Of a stretch of 7,861 bases of DNA, positions 1 to 5,375 are shown one piece after another. The DNA is from Woeseiaceae bacterium (GTDB taxonomy: Bacteria > Pseudomonadota > Gammaproteobacteria > Steroidobacterales > Woeseiaceae): contig JAKEGN010000126.1 in the NCBI GenBank assembly GCA_022615525.1, forward strand, positions 1-7,861, given 5' to 3'. Both the position numbers and the translations under genes were made by a program. The stretch's first letter is position 1, and each line of letters starts with the position of its first letter. The notes beneath the pieces were generated by a model, which saw only the letters and a program-made list of their open reading frames with translations, was not told where the DNA came from and made no database searches.

Positions 1-20
1 AATTTCCTGTAGTACACGTG

Positions 21-40
21 GGTCATTTTTGGATGCAAAT
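21..40. repeat. Direct repeat copy 1 (IS21-like terminal repeat)
   Basis: This 20-base copy contains the core TTTTTGGATGCAAAT. It matches the second copy at 17 of 20 positions by eye. The repeat period is 34 bases. Confidence 0.6.
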
Positions 41-54
41 AATGGCGCTTAGTG

Positions 55-74
55 GATCAGTTTTGGGTGCAAAT
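55..74. repeat. Direct repeat copy 2 (IS21-like terminal repeat)
   Basis: This second copy has the core TTTTGGGTGCAAAT. Two spaced copies of a GGRTGCAAAT unit within 75 bases are unlikely by chance in this GC-rich DNA. The AT-rich composition differs from the flanking operon and supports a foreign origin. Confidence 0.6.
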
Positions 75-79
75 CAACA

Positions 80-188
80 TCACAGCACATAAAAGCCGGA
101 TCACGGCGATGGTTGATGCCATCGATTTTGAGGCTCTTGCGGGCACACTGGCAGAATAGTTATCTGGCTCAAAAACGGCCGCTTGCTT
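80..188. other. Intergenic stretch without a recognisable gene
   Basis: This stretch lies between the putative IS end and the stop of the permease gene. A short + strand reading frame (ATG at 109, stop at 157-159, 16 codons) is present but has no recognisable similarity and no clear ribosome site. It could be the tail of a gene cut by the insertion, but nothing shows that. I see no RNA gene here. Confidence 0.4.
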
Positions 189-198
189 TCAGCTTGCG
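171..198 (-). terminator. Weak candidate intrinsic terminator at the end of the amino acid operon
   Basis: On the - strand, an interrupted hairpin (CGC AA GCT, loop GAA, AGC AA GCG; positions 198 to 180) overlaps the permease stop codon. It is followed by GCCG and then TTTTT (175 to 171). The stem is short with an A/A mismatch and the T-run does not follow immediately, so this is only a plausible transcription end for the four-gene operon. Confidence 0.25.
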
Positions 199-1502
199 CG
201 ACTCCGCCGCTCGGAAATGAAATAAAATACGAGTCCGGCAGCAATGATACCGAGCCCGAACAACCCTTCGGTAGGTTTGTTCAGCAGGACGAACGTCAAC
301 GTCCAACCGGTTAGCGCAAGGTACAGAACAGGCGTCACCGGATAGAGAAAGGTCTTGTAGGGACGCGGCAGCTGCGGTTGCCGGTAGCGCAGGACGAAGA
401 CGCCGAGGACCGTGGCAAAACTGTTCAACGCGAGCGTGAATCCGGCAAATACCAAGATCGATTCAAAGCTCGATGTCAGGATGAAAACGATGGTGAGAGC
501 GGACTGAAAGTAGATTGCTCTCGACGGTATGCCGTCGCTGTTCTTCTGCGACAGGAAACGCAACGCCCTGAAATCCTCGCCGATGACTTGCAGGACACGA
601 GGTCCGGCAATGGTCATCGCGCTGACCGTCGACACCAGGAGCAGCGCCATGACCAGGCCCGTCAGGCGGCCTCCGAGTTCACCGAAAGCCGACTGCGCGG
701 CGATGAATCCGACCTCCACCTGCCCGGCCATGGCGCTGACCGGGGCCACTTCGAGAAACACGAAGTTGAGCGAAACATAGAGCACGGTCACCACCAGTGT
801 GCCGGTGAGCAGGATACCGGGCAGCGTCTTTTGCGGATTCTCCAGTTCACTGCTGAGATAGGTGGCGGCATTCCAGCCGGTGTAGGCGTAACTCACGTAG
901 ATCAGGGATACGGCGAATGCCGCGCTGGTCAGCAGGGCGCCGTCACCGGCCGATGGCAGGAATCGAACCGGCTGGTCCGCGTCGGCAAAGGACAGTGCAA
1001 GCAGGCAAAAACCGACGATGACGCCGACCTTGAGAATGGTGAACAGGACCTGCAGCGTGCCGCTGTTGCGGCGGCTGCCGCCGTGCACCAGCGTCAGCAA
1101 GGCGACCAGCCCGACGGCAAGGGTCTTTTCCAGCCAATCGGGCGTTTCGCTGGACCAGGCCGAGGTCCCGTAGGCAGCGAAAGTCATGGCCGCGAGCGCC
1201 GTCGGTCCGGCGAAACCGATCGTCGCCGACACCCAGCCGGAAACGAAACCTATGGCCGGATGGTAGATGCGCGACAGGAAATTGTATTCACCGCCCGAGC
1301 GGGGCAACGCGGCCCCCAGCTCGGCGTAGGTCAGGGCTCCGCAAACGGCGGCGATACCGCCCACCGCCCACAGCATGAGGATGACGAAGCCCGACTGGAT
1401 GTCGAGCAACTGGAAACCGAGGCTGGTGAAAACGCCGGTGCCGACCATGTTCGCGATGACGACCGCAATGACGGTCGTATGGCGAAACTGGGTACTGCTC
1501 AA
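189..1502 (-). CDS. APC-superfamily amino acid permease
   Basis: This 437-residue, very hydrophobic inner-membrane protein should import an amino acid, or exchange one for another; the substrate cannot be read from sequence. It shows the hallmark APC segments: the unwound TM1 motif Gly-Thr-Gly-Val-Phe (residues 21-25), the TM2 signature around Y59-A-E-L-G then P-R-S-G-G-E-Y (to residue 73), and the TM6 signature YTGWNAATYLSSELENP (about 207-223). About twelve membrane segments are expected, and the length is normal for the family. I chose a TTG start at 1502: it places a short N-terminus before TM1, whereas the first internal ATG (residue 19) would cut TM1. AGGA lies 9 bases upstream (1512-1515). 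The start overlaps the stop of the upstream amidase as TTGA, implying translational coupling. It is the last gene of the operon. The nearest groups are bacterial AdiC/LAT-like and uncharacterised APC permeases. Confidence 0.9.
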   Translation of the reverse strand: MSSTQFRHTTVIAVVIANMVGTGVFTSLGFQLLDIQSGFVILMLWAVGGIAAVCGALTYAELGAALPRSGGEYNFLSRIYHPAIGFVSGWVSATIGFAGPTALAAMTFAAYGTSAWSSETPDWLEKTLAVGLVALLTLVHGGSRRNSGTLQVLFTILKVGVIVGFCLLALSFADADQPVRFLPSAGDGALLTSAAFAVSLIYVSYAYTGWNAATYLSSELENPQKTLPGILLTGTLVVTVLYVSLNFVFLEVAPVSAMAGQVEVGFIAAQSAFGELGGRLTGLVMALLLVSTVSAMTIAGPRVLQVIGEDFRALRFLSQKNSDGIPSRAIYFQSALTIVFILTSSFESILVFAGFTLALNSFATVLGVFVLRYRQPQLPRPYKTFLYPVTPVLYLALTGWTLTFVLLNKPTEGLFGLGIIAAGLVFYFISERRSRAS

Positions 1503-2293
1503 GAAGCGGATTCCTGCACGATGGCGAACCTGTCGGCGTCGATATGAAACGGAAATTTCTCGCGAAAATTCTGCAGCGCAAGTTTGTCGAGCGTTGCCGT
1601 GGCCATGCCTGGCCGTTCTCCGAGGTCGGCGAGATCGTGGCCGAGATAGTCGATGATGGCGCTGCCGCCGCTGTAGGGCAGGTCGTTTCCGTCCGTGCCG
1701 GTGCGATTGACGCCCGCAACATAACTCAGGTTCTCGATCGCGCGCGCTCGCAACAGCGTCTGCCAGGCATGGTGCCGCCGGCTCGGCCAGTTGGCGACGT
1801 ATAACAGCAGGTCGTAGATCAGGTCCGGGCGGTTGCGGCTCCACACCGGGAATCGCAGGTCATAACAAACCTGCGGGCAGAGCCGCCAGCCGCGCCATTC
1901 GATGATCGCCTGCCGATTGCCGGCAGCATAGTGTTCGACTTCGCCGGCAAGGCGGAACAGGTGCCGCTTGTCGTAGTGCTGGGTACTGCCGTCGGGGCGC
2001 ACGAAGACAAACCGGTTAAAGTAGCGGCCGTTGGCATCAATGATCAGGCTGCCGCAGATCGCCGCATCGAGGGACTTTGCCCACTGCATCATGTGCGTCA
2101 CGGCCGAGCCGCGCATTGTCTCCGCATGCTTCGCGGCATCCATCGTGAAGCCGGTAGAGAACATTTCCGGCAATACGATCAGGTCGGTTTTCGTCCCGAT
2201 AGCACCGATCGTTGCGCCGAACTGCTCAAGGTTGCGCTCGATGTCATGCCATGCCAGCTCGGCCTGCACGATGGTCACTGTCAAAGCCTGCAT
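1499..2293 (-). CDS. yafV: Omega-amidase (YafV/Nit2-type nitrilase-superfamily hydrolase)
   Basis: This 264-residue carbon-nitrogen hydrolase closely follows E. coli YafV. The catalytic triad is visible: E43 in LPEMF, K109 in YDKRHLF and C143 in VCYDLRFPVWSR. Further family blocks are YVANWP (165-170), RARAIEN (182-188) and the C-terminal REKFPF (244-249). Members of this branch hydrolyse the amide of 2-oxoglutaramate or 2-oxosuccinamate, giving 2-oxoglutarate or oxaloacetate plus ammonia in the cytoplasm. They act after a glutamine transaminase, including in methionine salvage. The upstream gene is such an aminotransferase and overlaps this one by 13 bp, strong context for that role. I chose the ATG at 2293, preceded by GGAG at 2299-2302 with 5-base spacing; an ATG 16 codons further upstream lacks family support. 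The stop overlaps the permease start. Substrate assignment is inferred from family and neighbour. Confidence 0.92.
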   Translation of the reverse strand: MQALTVTIVQAELAWHDIERNLEQFGATIGAIGTKTDLIVLPEMFSTGFTMDAAKHAETMRGSAVTHMMQWAKSLDAAICGSLIIDANGRYFNRFVFVRPDGSTQHYDKRHLFRLAGEVEHYAAGNRQAIIEWRGWRLCPQVCYDLRFPVWSRNRPDLIYDLLLYVANWPSRRHHAWQTLLRARAIENLSYVAGVNRTGTDGNDLPYSGGSAIIDYLGHDLADLGERPGMATATLDKLALQNFREKFPFHIDADRFAIVQESAS

Positions 2294-3432
2294 AACTTCT
2301 CCGCTGCCTGCTCGAGCATGGCATCGTCCTTGGCAAAACAAAATCGCAATTTGAAATCTGCGGGAGGTACCTCGCAGAAGACCGAAACCGGAATCGAGGC
2401 AACGCCGATCTCGCGGGTCAGGCGTTTCGCGTAGCTGACGTCGTCTTCGCGCGTGATCCGTGAGTAATCGAGCAACTGGAAATACGTGCCCTGGGCCGGC
2501 CGGCAGGTGAAACGGGAGCCTTCGACCAACGCGCAGAATCTGTCGCGCTTTTCCTGGTAAAACGCCGGCAACTCAGCGTAATACTGCGGGGTCTCGCGCA
2601 TGTAGTCGGCCAGGGCGTGTTGTATCGGCGTGACCACGGCAAAGCAGGTGAATTGGTGCACCTTGCGAAACTCAGCCGTCATGACGGGCGGTGCAACGCA
2701 GTAGCCGACTTTCCAGCCGGTTGCGTGGTAGGTCTTGCCGAAAGAAGAAACCACGAAACTGCGGGGCCACAGCTCGTCATGACGCAGCAGGCTCTGGTGT
2801 TCCGCGTCGTCGAAGACGATGTGCTCATACACCTCGTCCGACAGAAGGTAGATGCCGGTGTCGCGGACGATCTCGGCCAGCGAGTCGAGGTCCGCGCGGG
2901 TCAGGTTCGAGCCGGTCGGATTGTGTGGAAAATTCAATATAATCAATCGAGTACGCTTGCCAATCGCATCCTGCAGCCGGTTCCAGTCGACCCTGAAGTC
3001 GCCGCCGGCCGGGTCGATCGCCAGCGGCACATGAACCGTCCGTCCGCCGGCCAGCGTAACGCCCGGCGCGTACGAATCGTAAGCAGGGTCGAACACGATC
3101 ACTTCGTCGCCCGCGCGGACGATGGTCTGGATCGCGCTGAAAAGTCCTTCGGTCGCACCGGTGCACACCGTGATCTCGGTGTCCGGGTTGACGGACCGGC
3201 CGTAAAGGCGTGCGCATTTCTCGGCCACGGCCATACGCAGCGAGGGCACACCCTGCATCGGTGCATACTGGTTGGCGCCCGAGTTGAGGTAATGCGTGAC
3301 CAGATCGAGCAGGCGTTGCGGCGGATCGAAACTGGGAAATCCCTGCGAGAGGTTGATCGCTCCGCATTCGCCGGCGAGTTGCGACATCACCGTGAATATC
3401 GTCGTGCCGACGTCCGGAAGCTTGCTGTCCAT
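2281..3432 (-). CDS. ybdL: PLP-dependent class I/II aminotransferase, YbdL-like (methionine/glutamine transaminase type)
   Basis: This 383-residue fold-type I aminotransferase matches E. coli YbdL through most of its length. Visible landmarks are SKLPDVGTTIF at the N-terminus, INLSQGFPSFD (26-36), NQYAPMQG (54-61), FPHNPTG (168-174), SDEVYEH (198-204) with the pyridine-binding D199, the PLP lysine K233 in SSFGKTYHATGWKVGY, and R363 in KLRFCFAK, the usual carboxylate-binding arginine. YbdL prefers methionine, histidine and phenylalanine, and relatives act as glutamine, kynurenine or cysteine-conjugate transaminases. The downstream overlapping omega-amidase favours use of glutamine as amino donor, since it removes the product 2-oxoglutaramate. 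The ATG at 3432 aligns with the family N-terminus, with GGAA (3441-3444) 8 bases upstream. It starts 17 bases after the stop of the dehydrogenase gene. No key residue is missing. Substrate range is an inference. Confidence 0.93.
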   Translation of the reverse strand: MDSKLPDVGTTIFTVMSQLAGECGAINLSQGFPSFDPPQRLLDLVTHYLNSGANQYAPMQGVPSLRMAVAEKCARLYGRSVNPDTEITVCTGATEGLFSAIQTIVRAGDEVIVFDPAYDSYAPGVTLAGGRTVHVPLAIDPAGGDFRVDWNRLQDAIGKRTRLIILNFPHNPTGSNLTRADLDSLAEIVRDTGIYLLSDEVYEHIVFDDAEHQSLLRHDELWPRSFVVSSFGKTYHATGWKVGYCVAPPVMTAEFRKVHQFTCFAVVTPIQHALADYMRETPQYYAELPAFYQEKRDRFCALVEGSRFTCRPAQGTYFQLLDYSRITREDDVSYAKRLTREIGVASIPVSVFCEVPPADFKLRFCFAKDDAMLEQAAEKLCRL

Positions 3433-3449
3433 GCGATGGTTTCCGCAAC

Positions 3450-5033
3450 TCAACCGTGGGAGGGCGGTGACCAGTTCGGCGGCAACGGCCCCTGGTCCAG
3501 GATGATTTCGCGGTGGCCGCTCCAGGTATTGACGATGGCCTCCGGTGTGCCGATGCCTGCGGCGCGCGGATCGCCGCAGGGTCCGAACCAGTGGTTCTGC
3601 GGTGCGCCGGTCGTGCGTGCGCGCATGCCGCAATAGGTGGTGCCGTTTACCGTTGCGCCCAGTACCCGGTCCTGGAACAGGACGTCGGCGCTGACCACCG
3701 CGGCCGTCAGGTGGTGTGAAATGCGCTCGAGCACGGACAGCACGGTGTCGAAGTCTCGATCGGAGTAACGGACGATGACCTGGAACGGGCCGAACAACTC
3801 GGTGGTCGCCGCCGCGAAATGATCGCCGGTCAGGGCTTCGAGCGGCAGCTCGACGGCGCTGGCCTCGTACGCGCCGTAACACGGGGGAATGGAATGTCCA
3901 GTGATCGGCTTGCCGCCGAACAACAATCTGGCACCGCGGATCGCCAGCAGGCCATCGATATGGGCCTGAATGCGCGGGTTGGTCCAGCTGAGCACCGGGC
4001 CGAGCGTCAGGTTGTCGAGCTTGCGTTGTGCCGCAAATCCGGCGAGTTTCGGCAGTAACGCGGTTGCCCAGTTGTCGTGGACGAAGAGCAGGCTTTGCGC
4101 GGAACACTTCTGCCCGGAGGCGTCATAGGCGTCCTGGTCACATTGCCAGGCGACGTAATCCAGCCATTCGGGCCGGTAGTCGGGACCGATGATTTTCCAG
4201 TCGAAGCCCGCGTCCTCGAGGCGTACGGCACCATTCATCAACGAGGCTATTTTTTCGGCAACCTGGCTCGAGCCGGTGAACTGCACCAGGCGGATGTGTT
4301 CTCGCGCGGTCTCGATCAGTTGCCCCATGGACGAACCACGGCAGTGGATCAGGTCGATGTCGCCGGCCGGCAAACCGGAGTGGATCAACAGGCGCAGGAA
4401 CTGCTCGAATACGGCGCTCACTTTCGAATCGACCTTGACCAGCGCACGATTGCCCATGAACAAAGCGCCCAGCGCCTGCAAGGCCGGGATCTCGAGCGGA
4501 AAATTGAACGGTGCGATGACCACCACCGGGCCGTAAGGCCAGCGGTAGCCGCGCGATTCCTGGCCCGCGTGGTCGCCCGGGTTGGAAAAGCCGCGCCCGA
4601 GGAAGCGCACGCCATCGCCGGAGAAGTTCTCGAGGAACACGCGGGTGACCACGACCTCGCCGAGACATTGCTTCCAGCTCTTCGGCATTACGCGCTGAAT
4701 CAAACGCGTGAAGTAGTCCTCGACGGCCGGCTGGGCAAGCGTTGCGGCGGCCCGCGCACAAACCTGTCCCAGCATCACGTAACGTTCGGGACGCCGGCGC
4801 GGGTTGTGCAGGCCGGACTTGCCGCAGCTTTTCAGGCCGGCGATGAAGGGCGCGTGTTCGCTCGTGTCGGGAACGCTCAGGAAGGGCCCACCATTGAGCG
4901 GGTCGGGAATGTCCTCCCGGACCCGCGCGTTGCCGAACCATAGTCCGCCGGCCAGGTTTTGCACCAGTCCGGGTTTGTCCGCGGTCATGCCGTTCCACGG
5001 GTCGACCGTAGCGAACTCAGGGACTGGGTGCAT
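3450..5033 (-). CDS. Plant-type (ALDH12-like) delta-1-pyrroline-5-carboxylate dehydrogenase
   Basis: This 527-residue aldehyde dehydrogenase resembles the plant mitochondrial P5C dehydrogenase ALDH12A1, as remembered, far more than PutA or ALDH4. Shared blocks are GYRWPYGPV (162-170), PFNFPLEIP (175-183), MGN..LVKVDSKVS (193-206), RLEDAGFDWK (271-280), DYVAWQCDQDAY (292-303), SGQKCSAQS (306-314), NGTTY (463-467) and TTGAPQNHWFGP.GDPR.AGIGTPEAI (474-500). The catalytic cysteine is C310, the general base is probably E273, and N177 is the oxyanion asparagine. The family oxidises glutamate-gamma-semialdehyde/P5C to glutamate with NAD+, the second step of proline and ornithine breakdown. There is no targeting peptide, as expected for a bacterial protein. 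The ATG at 5033 has GGAG (5040-5043) 6 bases upstream and matches the plant domain start; an in-frame ATG at 5132 would extend across the ffs promoter. It is the first gene of the operon. No proline dehydrogenase is adjacent, so the aldehyde source is unknown. Confidence 0.88.
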   Translation of the reverse strand: MHPVPEFATVDPWNGMTADKPGLVQNLAGGLWFGNARVREDIPDPLNGGPFLSVPDTSEHAPFIAGLKSCGKSGLHNPRRRPERYVMLGQVCARAAATLAQPAVEDYFTRLIQRVMPKSWKQCLGEVVVTRVFLENFSGDGVRFLGRGFSNPGDHAGQESRGYRWPYGPVVVIAPFNFPLEIPALQALGALFMGNRALVKVDSKVSAVFEQFLRLLIHSGLPAGDIDLIHCRGSSMGQLIETAREHIRLVQFTGSSQVAEKIASLMNGAVRLEDAGFDWKIIGPDYRPEWLDYVAWQCDQDAYDASGQKCSAQSLLFVHDNWATALLPKLAGFAAQRKLDNLTLGPVLSWTNPRIQAHIDGLLAIRGARLLFGGKPITGHSIPPCYGAYEASAVELPLEALTGDHFAAATTELFGPFQVIVRYSDRDFDTVLSVLERISHHLTAAVVSADVLFQDRVLGATVNGTTYCGMRARTTGAPQNHWFGPCGDPRAAGIGTPEAIVNTWSGHREIILDQGPLPPNWSPPSHG

Positions 5034-5151
5034 GCAGGACTCCGGCTGTGGCTTGCCAGAGAATAGCAACCGCAACACCGCGGAATCCACCAGCCATGGT
5101 TGATAGCGAGGGCGTTTGTATCCGGCCGGCACGGCAGGGATAATCGCCGCC
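5034..5151. promoter_or_regulatory. Divergent intergenic region between the dehydrogenase operon and ffs
   Basis: The operon on the - strand and the SRP RNA gene on the + strand are transcribed away from each other from this gap. The ffs promoter occupies its right end. For the - strand, a TATTCT box (about 5067-5072) could be a -10 element, but I find no convincing -35 at the correct distance. No operator-like long inverted repeat stands out. Confidence 0.4.
5116..5144 (+). promoter_or_regulatory. Sigma-70-type promoter of the SRP RNA gene
   Basis: TTGTAT (5116-5121) and GATAAT (5139-5144) are separated by exactly 17 bases. The -10 matches consensus at five of six positions and the -35 keeps TTG. 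A start six or seven bases beyond the -10 falls at about 5151-5152, exactly where the RNA's terminal stem begins. A GC-rich discriminator (CGCCGC) follows, as in stable-RNA promoters. Confidence 0.65.
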
Positions 5152-5257
5152 GGCCCGTGCCGGCTTCCCCGCGACGGTCAGCCGTGAACCCCGTCAGGCC
5201 CGGAAGGGAGCAGCGGCAGCGGTGACACCGGGTGCCGGGGACCAGCTGGTGCGGGCC
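5152..5257 (+). ncRNA. ffs: Bacterial small SRP RNA (4.5S RNA)
   Basis: This RNA binds the protein Ffh to form the signal recognition particle, which delivers nascent membrane proteins to FtsY and the translocon. The diagnostic apical domain is present: GTCAGGCCCGGAAGGGAGCA with the GGAA tetraloop at 5202-5205 capping a CCC/GGG stem, followed by AGC and the conserved GGTGAC and GTGCCGGG elements. The ends GGCCCG (5152-5157) and CGGGCC (5252-5257) pair perfectly, giving a hairpin of about 106 nt, similar to the 114-nt E. coli RNA. The ends are set by this pairing and may be off by a few bases. Its position just before dnaX is shared with other gammaproteobacteria such as Pseudomonas. I see no hairpin-plus-T-run terminator after it, so some transcription may continue into dnaX. 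Confidence 0.93.
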
Positions 5258-5293
5258 ACTTTCCATATCGCACAAGGACTTGCAGCATCGGGT

Positions 5294-5321
5294 TTGTTAG
5301 CTGAGCCTCATTCGTTACACT
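5294..5321 (+). promoter_or_regulatory. Candidate promoter for dnaX-ebfC-recR
   Basis: TTGTTA (5294-5299) and TACACT (5316-5321) are 16 bases apart, each matching the sigma-70 consensus at about four positions. Transcription would start near 5328 and give a leader of about 48 bases. The leader contains a small GCCGG/CCGGC hairpin (5332-5344) with no T-run, so it is not an obvious terminator. Confidence 0.4.
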
Positions 5322-5375
5322 GTTCGACTCGGCCGGATGCCGGCACGTCAATCCGGACCAACAACCGGAATTTCT

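Larger units (their letters stand above)
1..79. mobile_element. Probable right end of an IS21-family insertion sequence (body outside the window)
   Basis: Two near-identical direct repeats lie close together and the second runs into a ...TCAACA end at about position 79. IS21-family elements carry several copies of a short terminal repeat near each end, and their outermost bases read TG...CA. The inverted reading of this end starts TGTTGATTTGCACCC, which resembles what I remember of IS21-family tips. No transposase (IstA) or helper ATPase (IstB) coding sequence is visible, because only 79 bases of the putative element are present, and the target duplication cannot be examined. The exact boundary is an inference. 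Confidence 0.42.

Noticed and set aside
109..159. Short + strand reading frame of 16 codons near the IS end
   Set aside because: It is too short, with no recognisable similarity or ribosome site; a remnant gene cannot be supported.
378..1547. A 389-codon open frame on the + strand opposite the permease
   Set aside because: The protein is very hydrophilic (Arg, Gln, Asp, Gly) without known motifs, as expected for the antisense of a membrane protein gene in GC-rich DNA.
2281..4107. Extended aminotransferase frame reaching 4107
   Set aside because: The upstream 225 codons lie entirely over the dehydrogenase gene in another frame and look like Arg-rich shadow sequence; family similarity starts at the ATG at 3432.
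5034..5132. A longer dehydrogenase starting at an in-frame ATG at 5132
   Set aside because: The extra 33 residues have no counterpart in the family core, would overlap the ffs promoter, and the ATG at 5033 has a good GGAG site.
5332..5344. GCCGG/CCGGC hairpin before dnaX as a terminator or riboswitch
   Set aside because: It has a 3-base loop and no following T-run, and GC-rich DNA gives such stems often.
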